A stretch of DNA of 64,000 bases from Verrucomicrobiaceae bacterium (GTDB lineage Bacteria; Verrucomicrobiota; Verrucomicrobiia; Verrucomicrobiales; Verrucomicrobiaceae), in assembly GCA_016713035.1 (NCBI GenBank), contig JADJPW010000001.1, positions 310,001-374,000 of the forward strand, given 5' to 3'. Positions 16,770 through 27,023 of this stretch are shown here, one piece after another. The number at the start of each line of letters is the position of its first letter. The stretch's first letter is position 1. The notes beneath the pieces are model-generated. The model searched no databases and was not told the DNA's origin. It was given only the letters and a program-made list of their open reading frames with translations. Position numbers and translations under genes: made by a program.

Positions 16770-18434
16770 TCAGCTCTGAAAGTAAGGCTTCAGCTCCGCC
16801 TCGAAATGCTGGATGGCATTCTTGATCGGTAGCGGCACGCCACCGCCCAGCGCACAGAGCGACGTCTGCTCCATCGTGTCGAGCAGGTCGGTGATGAGTT
16901 CGCGGTCGATCTTGTAGCTGCTGTCGCCACGGGCTTTGGCGATCAACTCTTTGCCACGGGTGCTGCCGAGGCGGCAGGGGAAGCATTTGCCGCAGCTCTC
17001 GTCGGCGGTGAATTGGAAGAGGTGCTGGATGTACTCGATCATCGGCAGGCTATCGGGGATGCTGACGACACCGGCGTGGCCGAGGAGGAAGCCGGCTTTC
17101 CTGAAGCTCTCGAAATCGACGGTGAGCTGGGCGATGTGGCTCATGGGGACGATGCCGCCGAGCGGGCCGCCGATCTGGATGGCTTTCACCTTGGTTTTGA
17201 AGCCACCGGCGAGGTCGATGACGGTTTGCAGCGGGGTGCCCATGGCGACCTCGTAGATGCCGGGCTTCACGAAATGGCTGTCGAGCGAGAGGAGTTTCGG
17301 GCCGGTGGACTGCGGCGTGCCGATTTGAGTGTAGCCTTTGCCACCGAGCGTGAGGATGGCACGGAGGTTGGCGAAAGTTTCGACGTTGTTGACGATGGTG
17401 GGCTTGCGGTAGAGGCCCTCGTTCACCGGGAAAGGCGGGCGCGTGCGGACCTCGGGGCGCAGGCCTTCGATGCTGGCGAGCAGGGCGGTTTCCTCACCGC
17501 AGATGTAGGCTCCGGCGCCTTTGATGGTCTTCAGCACGAAGTTGAAGCCCGTGCCGAGGATGTTCTGACCGAGCAACCCCGCAGCATGCAGATCCGCGAT
17601 GGCTTGATTCACGATGGTGACGCTGTCGGGGTATTCGGCGCGGATGTAGAGCACGCCGGTCTCGGCACCGGCGAACCATCCGGCGACCATCATACCGAGC
17701 AGGACGCTGTGCGGCTGCTTTTCCATGAGGTATTTGTCAATGTAGGCACCGGGATCGCCTTCGTCGGCATTGCAGACGACGTATTTCACTGCGCCCTCAG
17801 CAGCACGGCAGCCAGCCCATTTGATGGAAAGCGGGAAACCCGCGCCACCGCGTCCACGCAGGCCGCTGTCCTTCAATTCGGCGGCCAGGGCGTCGCGATT
17901 GCCTTCGGTGATCAGCTTCTTAAAGGGAGCGTAGTAGTCTTCGATGCCTTCAAATTTTGCGGTCAAGATCGCGGGCTGGTGGTGCGAGACGACGGCGTAG
18001 CGGTCCTCCGAGTCCCCCTGCCCTGTTTTGAAAAGTTCGCTCAAAGCGGCGTCGGACTGGCCGGAGTAGTTCTTCCCGCCGTATTGCAGCGCCGCGCCCT
18101 CATGGCAGCGGCCGAGGCAGCAGATGTGGCCGATCTCCTCCTTGGCAAAATGGCCCTCCAGCGTGTGGTGGAGCTTTTCCTGCGTCCCCGCGCACAAGCA
18201 GGCGCTGCCGTTGCAGACGAAGACCTTCTTGCCCTCATTTTCCTTCTTCATGAAGTCGTAGAAGGACACCGCGCCGAGCGTGATGGCATCGCCAAAGAGG
18301 TGATCCTGCCCCATCTGGCGGACGAGGTCGTGTTTTTCGGCGGTGCCGTGTTTTTCGGCAGCATCGACCATACGTTCGAAGACGTTTTTTTCGATGCCTT
18401 TGCGGAAGGAGAGGGCGCTGAGGTTTTTGGACAT
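16770..18434 (-). CDS. fdhB: NAD-type formate dehydrogenase, NuoE/NuoF-like (beta) subunit
   Basis: A 554-residue fusion of a NuoE-like thioredoxin-fold domain and a NuoF-like flavoprotein, which takes electrons from FdhA and reduces NAD+. The N-terminal domain has the [2Fe-2S] ligands in CNGSAC (C-x4-C) and CCLGRC (C-x3-C). The NuoF part shows the NADH-binding RGRGGAGFPLSIKW, the FMN-binding NADEGDPGAY, and the 4Fe-4S site ESCGKCFPCR with a distal Cys in SLCALGG. Start is the ATG at 18434, giving a full-length family member. fdhA lies on the same strand but is separated by a 2.6-kb accessory islet; no fdhD or molybdenum cofactor genes are present. It diverges from the CotH giant, with 184 bases between. 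Confidence 0.87.
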   Translation of the reverse strand: MSKNLSALSFRKGIEKNVFERMVDAAEKHGTAEKHDLVRQMGQDHLFGDAITLGAVSFYDFMKKENEGKKVFVCNGSACLCAGTQEKLHHTLEGHFAKEEIGHICCLGRCHEGAALQYGGKNYSGQSDAALSELFKTGQGDSEDRYAVVSHHQPAILTAKFEGIEDYYAPFKKLITEGNRDALAAELKDSGLRGRGGAGFPLSIKWAGCRAAEGAVKYVVCNADEGDPGAYIDKYLMEKQPHSVLLGMMVAGWFAGAETGVLYIRAEYPDSVTIVNQAIADLHAAGLLGQNILGTGFNFVLKTIKGAGAYICGEETALLASIEGLRPEVRTRPPFPVNEGLYRKPTIVNNVETFANLRAILTLGGKGYTQIGTPQSTGPKLLSLDSHFVKPGIYEVAMGTPLQTVIDLAGGFKTKVKAIQIGGPLGGIVPMSHIAQLTVDFESFRKAGFLLGHAGVVSIPDSLPMIEYIQHLFQFTADESCGKCFPCRLGSTRGKELIAKARGDSSYKIDRELITDLLDTMEQTSLCALGGGVPLPIKNAIQHFEAELKPYFQS

Positions 18435-18618
18435 GTTTCGGTCACTTTATACGAGGGGACACTGCTTTTGCACGGCGGAAATGACCGCCAAGTTTTTTAT
18501 TGTCATCAGGGGGCGATTCATGACAAAACGCAGCCCGGCAGGAAAACCGCCAGAACTGCAACACCTCCCCGATTCCGGGGTTTAGCCCGCTTCTTCAACC
18601 AGCCCACAGCCTAGATTC

Positions 18619-21600
18619 ATGCCCAGACGCCATTTCATCCCGCTCTTTTTCGTGCTTAGCATGGCTGTTCAGGCCCAGACGCCGCGGGTGCGGCTGCAGT
18701 TTGATGGAAACCTCACGGACAGCTCCGGCGCGGGACTTGTGACAGCGGTGACGCCTTCGGCGGGCTTCACGCCGACGTATGCGACGGATCGGAATGGCGC
18801 GGCGAATGGGGCGATCGTGTTCACGAGCGGGCAAAGTCTGGCGCTGGAGGCTTCTTCGCTGCCGGGGAATTCGAATCAGGCGCTGGGGCTGCGCAATGCG
18901 GGCGGGACGAACACCTCATTCACGATGTGTGCATGGGTGATGTTCACCTCGCTGGGCGGCGGGCAGGGCTACAGCACGATTTTTGGCAATGCGGGCACCG
19001 GCGCGGGCACACTGCATGCGGGGCTGAATGTGAACAGCGCCAACACGCACTTCGGCTTTGATGGAAATGATCTGAATGGCGGCTCTGCGGCGCTGGTGAC
19101 GAATGTGTGGTATCACTTCGCGGTCACTTACGACACGACGGCGTCGAACGGGCAGCGCATCTACATCAACGGCATCCCGGATACCACGCGGACGAGCGTG
19201 ACGAACACGCTGAAGGTCGCGGATCTGCTCATCGGCAACCACGGCACGACGACGGATGCTGCGAACGATTTCAAAGGCCGTCTGGATGATGTGGTGGTCT
19301 ATAATACCGCGCTGAAGGGGGATCAGGTTCTCGCTTTGGCGAATGGGGTGAGTCCGGCGAGCGTCCCGGCGGTGAATAGTTACTTCGCTCCGGCGACGAC
19401 GGGCGGCTATCGCGGCACCACGGGCATGTGGGGCATTCGCGAGATCAAAGCGTATCCCGGCATGGCCTACGGCTCGCTGGTGAATGTGGACCGCATCCTG
19501 AAAGCGTATGCGACGACGCCCGGCGGCACGAAAGTGGACTACTGGGCTCCGGTGATCAATTTCACGGATGATGAGGCACCGGGGAATCTGGGCTACTTTG
19601 ACAGCGAGGGTGACTTTGCGACGAACACTCCGGGCGCGGATGACAACATCCTGATCTTTGCACGGTGCAGCGTGAAGATCCCGACGGCGGGGAATTACAC
19701 GTTTGGTTTTCGTGGTGACGATGGTGCTCGTCTGCGGGTGGTGGGGCAGCGTTTCACGGGCTCGACACGGCTGGGCGGGGGCAATGCGGACCCGGCGAAC
19801 ATGAGCGACACGCTGGTGTATCCAAACAGCTCGGGCGATAGCAATACCTTCGGTGTGGTGAATCTGGCGGCGGGCGAGTATGATCTGGAGTTCAGCTACT
19901 GGGAAGGCGGCGGCGGATCATCGATTGAGGTTTTTGCGGCTCCGGGAAGCAAGACGACCTTTGACGGCGCTTTTCAGCTCATCGGCAATGTGGCGGCGGG
20001 CGGGCTCGAAATCGTGCGGGACAGCGACACGGTGCCGACTTTGACCGCGAATGCCGGACCATCGGTGTTTGTGCATTCGGGCTCGCCCGCGAGCTTCACA
20101 CTCGCGTGGAGCGTGGCGGAGCCGACGACGACGCTGAGCATCGATCAGGGCATCGGCGCGGTGGCGCAAAGCGGATCGCTGGTGCTGGCAGCGCCAGCGG
20201 TGACGACGACTTACACGATCACGGCGACGACGGGCCTCGATGTGGTCACCCGCAGCGTCACTGTCTATGTGAACTCGCCACCGGTGATCCCCTCCTTCAC
20301 CGCGAGTGATACGACGGTGCTGCCAAACGGAGCCGTGACACTGAGCTGGAGCACGCAGGGGGCCGCGTCGCTCACCTTGAACCCTGGAAACATCAATGTC
20401 ACCGGCACCACGAGCCGCGTGGTGAACCCCGCGAGCAGCACGACCTACACTTTGACCGCCACGAACGCGGCGGGCAGCACGCCGGCGAATGTGTCCATCA
20501 CCACCGGCGCTGCGCCAGTGATCAGCAGCTTCACAGCGAGCGAGCTATCGCCGATGTATGGCAAGGAGACGACGTTGAGCTGGAGCGTGACGGGCAGTGA
20601 CTCGCAGAGCCTCAATCAAAACATCGGCAGCGTGCCAGCGAGCGGCAGCGCCATCGTGGTGCCGCTGCTGAGCACGACCTACACGCTCAGCGCGGTGAAT
20701 GTGTATGGCACGAGCACGGCGAATGTGGTCACGACGATCCCCACGCCGGTCGGTGTGAGCAGTGCGGGCTTCACCGCACGACGGGTGAGCAGCACGGTGG
20801 CGTTTCCTTTCAGCGGGCAGGGCTATCTGCAGAGTGCGCTGAGCCTGCTGGGCGGTCAAAACGCGGGCACCACGACGAATGGCGGCCCTTACACGATCAT
20901 CAATTTCGCCGACGGCGCGGATGGTGACTTCACGAGTGGCAATGTGGCCTTCCCCGGCGGCGGTGGTGATAACTTTGCCGTGGAGATCACCGGCACGCTG
21001 GTGGTGAACACACCGGGCGAATACACCTTCATGGTGAACAGCGACGACGGCTGCCGCCTGCGCATCGACGGCGTGGATGTGATCGTGGATGACGCCACGC
21101 ACTTCCCCGCCACCTCCAGCGGCCGCATCGTGCTGACGAAGCCGACGGTGAGCTTTCAGCTCGTCTATTATGATGTCAGCGGCGGTGCGAGCGTGGAGGT
21201 GAGCTGGGTGCGGCCGAATCAGACGTGGCAGCAGCTCTCCACTGCTGCTCCGGCGGCTCCGGTGGTGCGCGGCGGCCTCGTGATGAGCGAAATCGTCGCG
21301 AATGGCTCCACCCTGGCCGATGAGGACGGTGCCACGCAGGACTGGATCGAGGTGTGGAACAGCAGCAATGCCTCGATCGATCTCGCCGGGCACTTTTTGA
21401 CGAATGTGGCCGGCACTCCGAGCCTGTGGGCCTTTCCATCCAAGGTGCTCGCTCCGAACGAATACCTCGTCGTTTATGCCAGCGGCAAAAATCGCGTGAA
21501 TCCGGCGGCGAACCTGCACACGAGCTTCACGCTGCCCGGTGGCGGCGGTTACCTCGCTCTGACGAAAAGCAATGGCGCGGGCGGTTTCATCACGCTGACG

Positions 21601-24600
21601 GAATTCAATCCCTTCCCCGCGCTGACCAGCGGCATGAGCTACGGCAGCAGCGGCGCGGTACCAGCAACGGGCCACATGGAGGTGCCCACGCCTGCGGCGC
21701 CGAACGCGGCGACGTATCTCGGCTTTGTGCAGCCCGTGGCCTTCAGCGTGCCGCGCGGCCGCTACACCACCGCGCAATCACTCACGCTCAGCACCACAAC
21801 CGCAGGTGCGACGATCCGCTACACCACGGATGGCAGCGAGCCGGGCTGGGCACGCGGCACGATCTACAGTGGCCCGATTTCTGTCACGGCAACGACGGTG
21901 GTGCGGGCGAATGCCTTCCTCGCCGGATGGAAGCCGACGGAGCCAGTGACGCACTCGTATGTCTTCCTCGATGATGTGATCACGCAGAGCACCGCGAACA
22001 CCGTGTCAAAGGGCTGGCCGCAGTATCCCGTGAACGGCCAAGTGTATCGCTACGGCATGAACATGACCGCGGTGACGAATGGCGGCGGCGATGCCACCGC
22101 GCTGAAAAACGCCCTCTCCGCCGCTCCCACCGTGATGCTGAACATGAGCCCGGATGACTTCCATGGCGTGAGCACCGGCATTTACTCGAACCCGGGCCGC
22201 CGCGGGCGTTTTTGGGAGCGTGAGGCCTCCTTGGAGATCATCGAGCCCAATGGAACCACCACCACGCAGAAGGACTGCGGCGTCCGCATCCGTGGAAATG
22301 CCAGCCGCAGCACCAGCAACCCCAAACATGCCTTCCACCTCTACTTCCGCAGTTTGTATGCTGGTGATTTCATTTATCCGATCTTTGGCAATGAAGGCAG
22401 CGTGACCCGTTTCGACCAGATCGACATGCGCTGTGAGCAGAACAACTCTTGGAGCAGCGGCAACAGTGGCAACAACGCCCTCATGCGTGAGGAATTCGCC
22501 CGCCTCACCCAGCGTGACATGGGGCAGCCCTACTCCCGCCATGGCTTCTTCCATCTCTACATCAACGGAATCTACTGGGGCATCTTCAACTGGCAGGAGA
22601 AGACCGAGGCCGACTACGCCGCGAATCAATTCGGCGGCGATGACATCGACTACGACACCGTGAAAAGCGGCGGCGGCAGCCAGGGCTACAACACCGAGAC
22701 GACCGATGGCAACGAACTCTCCTGGCGGCAGCTCTTTGACCTCTGCCTCGCTTTGAAAAACGCGGCGGATGATGCAACGCGGAACGCCATCTACTTCCAA
22801 ATGCAGGGTCTCAATCCCGATGGCACACGCAATCCGGCCTATCCCGTGCATTTGAACCCGAACAACCTCATCGACTCCCAGCTCGCTACCTTCTTCGATG
22901 GCAGCTTCGATGCGCCGATGAGCACTTTTTTGAGCAACGCATCCAACAACTGGTTCGCCATCCGCAAGCGGGATGGCTCGCTCGGCGGTTGGATGTTCTT
23001 CCTCCACGATCACGAGCATGGCATGGGAACCGGCAATCAAGGCTACAACCGCGTCGGCCCCTGGGGCGATCCCACCGCCACTGGCAACAACTGGGGCCAG
23101 ACCTGGACCACCAGCCAATACCGCACGCGAGAGACGTGGAATAAATTCAATCCGCACTACCTGCATGAGTTCCTGTGCTTCGCCCCGGAATATCGCCAGC
23201 GATTCAGCGACCGTGCGCACAAGCATCTCACTGGCACCGGCGCACTCACACAGGCCGCCGCCATCGCCCGTGCAGATGCGCTCGCGGCGCAGATCGATCC
23301 CATCATCCATGCTGAGGCGGCCCGCTGGGGTAGCAACACGCTCACCAAGACCACTTGGCTGAACACCGGCAAGGCTGGCGTGTATAATTTCATCAACACC
23401 AGCGGCCCAAATGTGGCCGGGCAAACCATCTGGCCATCGCAAGCACGCAACTTGACCGTTATCGAGCAGCTCAAAGGCTACACCGACAACGGCGCGAAGC
23501 CGCTTTTCACCCTCGTGGCCGATCCAGTGGTCAGCGGCGTCGCAGGTGGCCTCGTCACCGCGCCGCACAACCTCAGCATCACCAATCCAAACACCGGCGG
23601 CACGATTTACTACACGCTCGATGGTAGCGACCCGCGCCTCATCGGCGGCGGTGTCAGCAGCAGCGCCCTTACGGGTGCCTCACCGCTCAATCTCACGCTC
23701 AATGCCTCCACCACGCTGAAAGCACGCATCTTTGACAGCGGCACCGGTGAGTGGAGCGGTCTCATCGAGAACGTCTATCTCCTAGCCGTGCCCGCCACCG
23801 CGTCGAACACCGTCATCTCGAAAATCCACTACCGCCCAGCCACGGGCGTCACCACCGGCGAGTTCATGGAGATCATGAACATCGGCACGCAGGACAGTGT
23901 TTTGACGAACTGCCGCTTCACCCTCGGCATCACCTACACCTTCCCCGCGAACTACATCCTGCCTGCTGGCGCACGCTGCGTCATCGTCGAAAACCAGACC
24001 GCCTTTGCCGCCGCATTCCCCGCCGTGACTATCGCAGGTCAATACAGCGGTGGTTTGAGCAACAGCGGCGAGAGACTGCTCTTCATCGACAACCTCGGTG
24101 CCACGATCAAAGACTTCACCTATGGCGTCAGCGGTGCCTGGCCCACCGCCGCGAACGGCACCGGTCCCTGCCTCGTCCTCCTGCGGCCAGAAACCAATCC
24201 CGCCCACGGCACCGGCACCAACTGGCGTGCCAGCACCAGCAATGGCGGCGCACCCGGCACTGAGGAGGCCACCCGCATCGCCTCTTGGCTCAATGCCAAT
24301 GCCATCCTCGACCTCACCGGCCTCGGCGACAAAGACAACGACGGCCTCCAAGACCTGCTCGAATACGCCCTCGGCACCCACCCCGGCGTCCACAGCACCA
24401 GTGGCCTAACGACCGGCATCGCCAGCGTTTCCAGCCAGGATTACATGACCCTCATCCTCACAAAGCCCATCGGCCGGGATGATGTGAGCTACCAGGCCGA
24501 ATCCAGCACCAGCCTCACCTCCTGGACCAATGCCATCCTCGTCAGCACCACGCCCGATTTTTCCACTGGCACCGAAACTCAAGTCTGGCGGCATGTGGAC

Positions 24601-24657
24601 CCCAAAACCAGCGCCACAAAGCAGTTCCTGCGAATGAAGATCACACGCATTCCGTGA
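18619..24657 (+). CDS. Giant secreted LamG / PA14 / lamin-tail / CotH multidomain protein
   Basis: A 2012-residue secreted protein beginning with a signal peptide (MPRRHFIPLFFVLSMAVQAQ). Domains in order: LamG-like lectin fold (about 25-235, WVMFTSLGG...YINGIPD); PA14-like (about 250-430, FRGDDGARLRV); Ig-like segments (460-700); second PA14-like (720-865, VNSDDGCRLRIDG); lamin-tail domain (886-1010, EIVANGS...DWIEVWN); chitobiase-type C-terminal domain (1047-1115, TIRYTTDGSEPGW); a CotH kinase-like domain (about 1170-1530, with GVRIRGNASRSTS and FFLHDHEHGMG); a second chitobiase-type domain (YYTLDGSDPRL); second lamin-tail domain (from 1730); and a calcium-type DKDNDGLQDLLEYALG tail. CotH-family proteins are atypical kinases that phosphorylate secreted proteins; here the function is inferred as surface adhesion or extracellular matrix processing. 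Such arrays are common in Verrucomicrobiota. Confidence 0.85.
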   Translation: MPRRHFIPLFFVLSMAVQAQTPRVRLQFDGNLTDSSGAGLVTAVTPSAGFTPTYATDRNGAANGAIVFTSGQSLALEASSLPGNSNQALGLRNAGGTNTSFTMCAWVMFTSLGGGQGYSTIFGNAGTGAGTLHAGLNVNSANTHFGFDGNDLNGGSAALVTNVWYHFAVTYDTTASNGQRIYINGIPDTTRTSVTNTLKVADLLIGNHGTTTDAANDFKGRLDDVVVYNTALKGDQVLALANGVSPASVPAVNSYFAPATTGGYRGTTGMWGIREIKAYPGMAYGSLVNVDRILKAYATTPGGTKVDYWAPVINFTDDEAPGNLGYFDSEGDFATNTPGADDNILIFARCSVKIPTAGNYTFGFRGDDGARLRVVGQRFTGSTRLGGGNADPANMSDTLVYPNSSGDSNTFGVVNLAAGEYDLEFSYWEGGGGSSIEVFAAPGSKTTFDGAFQLIGNVAAGGLEIVRDSDTVPTLTANAGPSVFVHSGSPASFTLAWSVAEPTTTLSIDQGIGAVAQSGSLVLAAPAVTTTYTITATTGLDVVTRSVTVYVNSPPVIPSFTASDTTVLPNGAVTLSWSTQGAASLTLNPGNINVTGTTSRVVNPASSTTYTLTATNAAGSTPANVSITTGAAPVISSFTASELSPMYGKETTLSWSVTGSDSQSLNQNIGSVPASGSAIVVPLLSTTYTLSAVNVYGTSTANVVTTIPTPVGVSSAGFTARRVSSTVAFPFSGQGYLQSALSLLGGQNAGTTTNGGPYTIINFADGADGDFTSGNVAFPGGGGDNFAVEITGTLVVNTPGEYTFMVNSDDGCRLRIDGVDVIVDDATHFPATSSGRIVLTKPTVSFQLVYYDVSGGASVEVSWVRPNQTWQQLSTAAPAAPVVRGGLVMSEIVANGSTLADEDGATQDWIEVWNSSNASIDLAGHFLTNVAGTPSLWAFPSKVLAPNEYLVVYASGKNRVNPAANLHTSFTLPGGGGYLALTKSNGAGGFITLTEFNPFPALTSGMSYGSSGAVPATGHMEVPTPAAPNAATYLGFVQPVAFSVPRGRYTTAQSLTLSTTTAGATIRYTTDGSEPGWARGTIYSGPISVTATTVVRANAFLAGWKPTEPVTHSYVFLDDVITQSTANTVSKGWPQYPVNGQVYRYGMNMTAVTNGGGDATALKNALSAAPTVMLNMSPDDFHGVSTGIYSNPGRRGRFWEREASLEIIEPNGTTTTQKDCGVRIRGNASRSTSNPKHAFHLYFRSLYAGDFIYPIFGNEGSVTRFDQIDMRCEQNNSWSSGNSGNNALMREEFARLTQRDMGQPYSRHGFFHLYINGIYWGIFNWQEKTEADYAANQFGGDDIDYDTVKSGGGSQGYNTETTDGNELSWRQLFDLCLALKNAADDATRNAIYFQMQGLNPDGTRNPAYPVHLNPNNLIDSQLATFFDGSFDAPMSTFLSNASNNWFAIRKRDGSLGGWMFFLHDHEHGMGTGNQGYNRVGPWGDPTATGNNWGQTWTTSQYRTRETWNKFNPHYLHEFLCFAPEYRQRFSDRAHKHLTGTGALTQAAAIARADALAAQIDPIIHAEAARWGSNTLTKTTWLNTGKAGVYNFINTSGPNVAGQTIWPSQARNLTVIEQLKGYTDNGAKPLFTLVADPVVSGVAGGLVTAPHNLSITNPNTGGTIYYTLDGSDPRLIGGGVSSSALTGASPLNLTLNASTTLKARIFDSGTGEWSGLIENVYLLAVPATASNTVISKIHYRPATGVTTGEFMEIMNIGTQDSVLTNCRFTLGITYTFPANYILPAGARCVIVENQTAFAAAFPAVTIAGQYSGGLSNSGERLLFIDNLGATIKDFTYGVSGAWPTAANGTGPCLVLLRPETNPAHGTGTNWRASTSNGGAPGTEEATRIASWLNANAILDLTGLGDKDNDGLQDLLEYALGTHPGVHSTSGLTTGIASVSSQDYMTLILTKPIGRDDVSYQAESSTSLTSWTNAILVSTTPDFSTGTETQVWRHVDPKTSATKQFLRMKITRIP

Positions 24658-24693
24658 CAAAACTTCAGCAAGTCACAGCGTTTGCCTCTTTCC

Positions 24694-25905
24694 ATGTCCG
24701 ACTCACCGAATCCTGCCGCCGCCCCATCCGCCTATCCCTCGCCCACACCTTCCACTGCGCCGTGGTGGAAAACGGAGGACTGGAAGGCCGTTTTTGCCGC
24801 ACTACCGATCCTGGTCGCAGTGGCCTCTGGCTGGGTGCCGGTGCTGTGGATGATGTTTGCGCTCTTCATCGTGCTCTCGGCCCTCTTTTTGGGCAAGGAG
24901 GTAATCCTCGGCTCCATCGTTGTCTTGGCGCTGGCCTGGGGAGCGCAGGAGATCGCGGCCCTTTCCAGTGTAAGGCAATGGGGGCTCGAATACGTCGTCT
25001 TTGCGCTCGGTTTGGGCCTGATTTGGAGCCATACACTGCCAGTGCCAGAGTGGCTGCGTGCAGCCGTGCGGACAGAGTTTTTCATCAAAGTGGGCATCGT
25101 CCTGCTCGGAGCCACCATCCTGCTCCCAGAGATGCTCAAAGCGGGCACACCTGGCCTGATCCAGGGGGCGCTGGTCATTCCGGTCGTCTGGTATGCCTGC
25201 TTCTTCATCGCCCGGAAGCTGAAGGTGGATGACGAGTTCGCCGTGATGCTCTCCACCGCCGTGTCGATCTGCGGCGTGTCCGCCGCCATCGCCGCCTGTG
25301 GGGCCATCCAGGGTGATCGCAAGAAGCTCAGCTACGTCACCTCCATCGTCCTGCTCTGCGCCGTGCCGATGATGATCGTGATGCCCATCGTGATCAAACA
25401 AATGGGCCTCAGTGAAGCCGTCGGCGGAGCATGGCTCGGTGGCACGCTGGACACCAGCGGCAGCGTGGCCGCAGCCACCGAGCAAGTGGGCAAGGATGCC
25501 ACCAAAATCGGCGTGATCGTCAAACTCAGCCAGAATGTGCTCATCGGCGTGGCAGCCTTTGTCTTGAGTGTGTGGTGGAGCATGCGCGGCAGTGCAGCGG
25601 GAGGTCAAAAAGTCTCCGCCGCAGTGATCTGGGAGCGCTTTCCGAAATTCGTCATCGGCTTCGTCCTCGCCTCCGTCATTTTCTCCTACCTCGTGCCTGC
25701 CGAGACCGCCGCAGCAGTCAGTAAGCCGCTCAAAGCCATCCGCGAAATCTGGTTCGCCGCTGCCTTCGTCTGCATCGGCCTGGAGACTCGCCTCGGAGAG
25801 CTCTTCAAGCTCGGCGGCGGCCGCCCCGCTCTCGCCTTCCTCGGTGGCCAGGTCTTCAACATCGCCTGGACGCTGGTGCTGGCACTGTGGCTCTTCGGGA
25901 AGTGA
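24694..25905 (+). CDS. YeiH/UPF0324-family membrane transporter (putative sulfate exporter type)
   Basis: About 403 residues with roughly ten hydrophobic spans. After a Pro/Ser-rich cytoplasmic N-terminus come spans such as VAVASGWVPVLWMMFALFIV, the family-typical FFIKVGIVLLGATIL, the SICGVSAAIAACGAI block with its conserved small residues, and GTLDTSGSVAAATE followed by KIGVIVKLSQNVLIG. These blocks are typical of the conserved hypothetical 698 / YeiH family, sometimes annotated as putative sulfate exporters; the substrate has little direct proof. I start at the ATG 24694 (MSDSPNPAAA); an ATG-like start 12 bases upstream is possible. It follows the CotH giant by 36 bases on the same strand and precedes an esterase gene by 89 bases. 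Confidence 0.8.
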   Translation: MSDSPNPAAAPSAYPSPTPSTAPWWKTEDWKAVFAALPILVAVASGWVPVLWMMFALFIVLSALFLGKEVILGSIVVLALAWGAQEIAALSSVRQWGLEYVVFALGLGLIWSHTLPVPEWLRAAVRTEFFIKVGIVLLGATILLPEMLKAGTPGLIQGALVIPVVWYACFFIARKLKVDDEFAVMLSTAVSICGVSAAIAACGAIQGDRKKLSYVTSIVLLCAVPMMIVMPIVIKQMGLSEAVGGAWLGGTLDTSGSVAAATEQVGKDATKIGVIVKLSQNVLIGVAAFVLSVWWSMRGSAAGGQKVSAAVIWERFPKFVIGFVLASVIFSYLVPAETAAAVSKPLKAIREIWFAAAFVCIGLETRLGELFKLGGGRPALAFLGGQVFNIAWTLVLALWLFGK

Positions 25906-25994
25906 TGCCATCGTCCATTCTCCACTGGAATCACGCCACACCTTCGCTGGTGAAAATGGATACGCATCCGATTCCGCTCAACCATCCCACCTCC

Positions 25995-27023
25995 ATGCGC
26001 TCACTCATCCTCCTCCCGCTTCTCACGCTCACCTTGGCGGCACAGCAGCCGCAGCAGCCAAAACCGGCACCGACCAAGCTCGCACCAGAAATCACCGCCG
26101 CGCTCGAAGCGCATCCAGGCGTGGTTTTTGCCCGCTATGGGCAGCGGGAGATGCAGCTCGATCTGTGGCGACCACGGTCAGCCCCCTCGCAGCCGCTGCC
26201 AGCCATCATCTGCATCCATGGCGGCGGTTGGTTCAAAGGCGAGCGCTCGGTGATGGCCAATCTGGCGCAGGCTCTCGCCGCGAAGGGCTTCGTGGTCGCC
26301 ACCATCAGCTACCGCCTCAGTGGTGAGGCGAAATTCCCCGCCGCTATCCAAGACTGCAAGGCCGCTGTGCGCTTCCTCCGCGCCAATGCTGCGAAATATG
26401 GCATCAATCCGTCTGCCATCGGTGTCACTGGACTCTCCGCAGGCGGCCACCTCGCGGCGCTACTGACCACTAGCAGCGGCGTGCAGACTCTCGAAGGCGA
26501 CGGCCGCCACGCAGACACCTCTAGCGCCGTGCAGGCCGGTATCGCCATGGGGGCGCAGAGTGACCTCGAGAGTCCGCGCATCGGCGAGCTCAGTGGCAAG
26601 CCGGATGATCCTTTTTACCGCACCTTCCTTGGTGATTCACAGGCGGCGATCCCGCAGACCTATGCGCTCGCCTCACCGCGGCATCATTTGGATAAAAGCG
26701 ATCCGCCCATTCTCTTCATGAGTGGTGCGCTCGATGATGCCAGCACCCACGCCGTGGATGCACGCGCGGATCTGGCAAAGCTCGGCATCCCCACCGGCCT
26801 CACCCTCATCCCGCAGGCCCCACATGCCTTCCTCGGCCAACAAAAAGCCTTTGATACCTGTGTAGCGGCCAGCACCGAGTTCTTCACCCAGCATCTGAAG
26901 GGCACTCCTGGAAACTCAAAATCTGCACCAAACCCGATCAAAGAGTGGCGTCGCGCGATGAGTTGCGGCAAGGAAAGGCGTGGCAAGTTTTATTCCTTTT
27001 GGCAATCCTGGTCTCTTCGATGA
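25995..27023 (+). CDS. Secreted alpha/beta-hydrolase (carboxylesterase), C-terminus replaced by IS sequence
   Basis: A signal peptide (MRSLILLPLLTLTLAAQQ) starts at 25995; several in-frame upstream starts lack signal character. The body is a BD-FAE/HSL-like esterase: oxyanion motif CIHGGGWFKGE, nucleophile elbow GLSAGGHLA, an acid in LDDASTHAVDAR and a catalytic His in APHAF. The natural end is probably near EFFTQHLK, because the inverted-repeat end of an insertion element begins at that codon; the last 40 residues (GTPGNSKSAP to QSWSLR) are read from IS DNA. All catalytic residues lie before the junction, so the enzyme may still work. Substrate is not readable; acetylated or feruloylated polysaccharide is usual for the family. 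Confidence 0.8.
   Translation: MRSLILLPLLTLTLAAQQPQQPKPAPTKLAPEITAALEAHPGVVFARYGQREMQLDLWRPRSAPSQPLPAIICIHGGGWFKGERSVMANLAQALAAKGFVVATISYRLSGEAKFPAAIQDCKAAVRFLRANAAKYGINPSAIGVTGLSAGGHLAALLTTSSGVQTLEGDGRHADTSSAVQAGIAMGAQSDLESPRIGELSGKPDDPFYRTFLGDSQAAIPQTYALASPRHHLDKSDPPILFMSGALDDASTHAVDARADLAKLGIPTGLTLIPQAPHAFLGQQKAFDTCVAASTEFFTQHLKGTPGNSKSAPNPIKEWRRAMSCGKERRGKFYSFWQSWSLR

Noticed and set aside
17013..18614. 533-residue open frame opposite fdhB
   Set aside because: Antisense shadow of a gene with all NuoE/NuoF cofactor motifs.
22006..23568. 520-residue open frame opposite the CotH protein
   Set aside because: Antisense shadow of a gene with clear domains.
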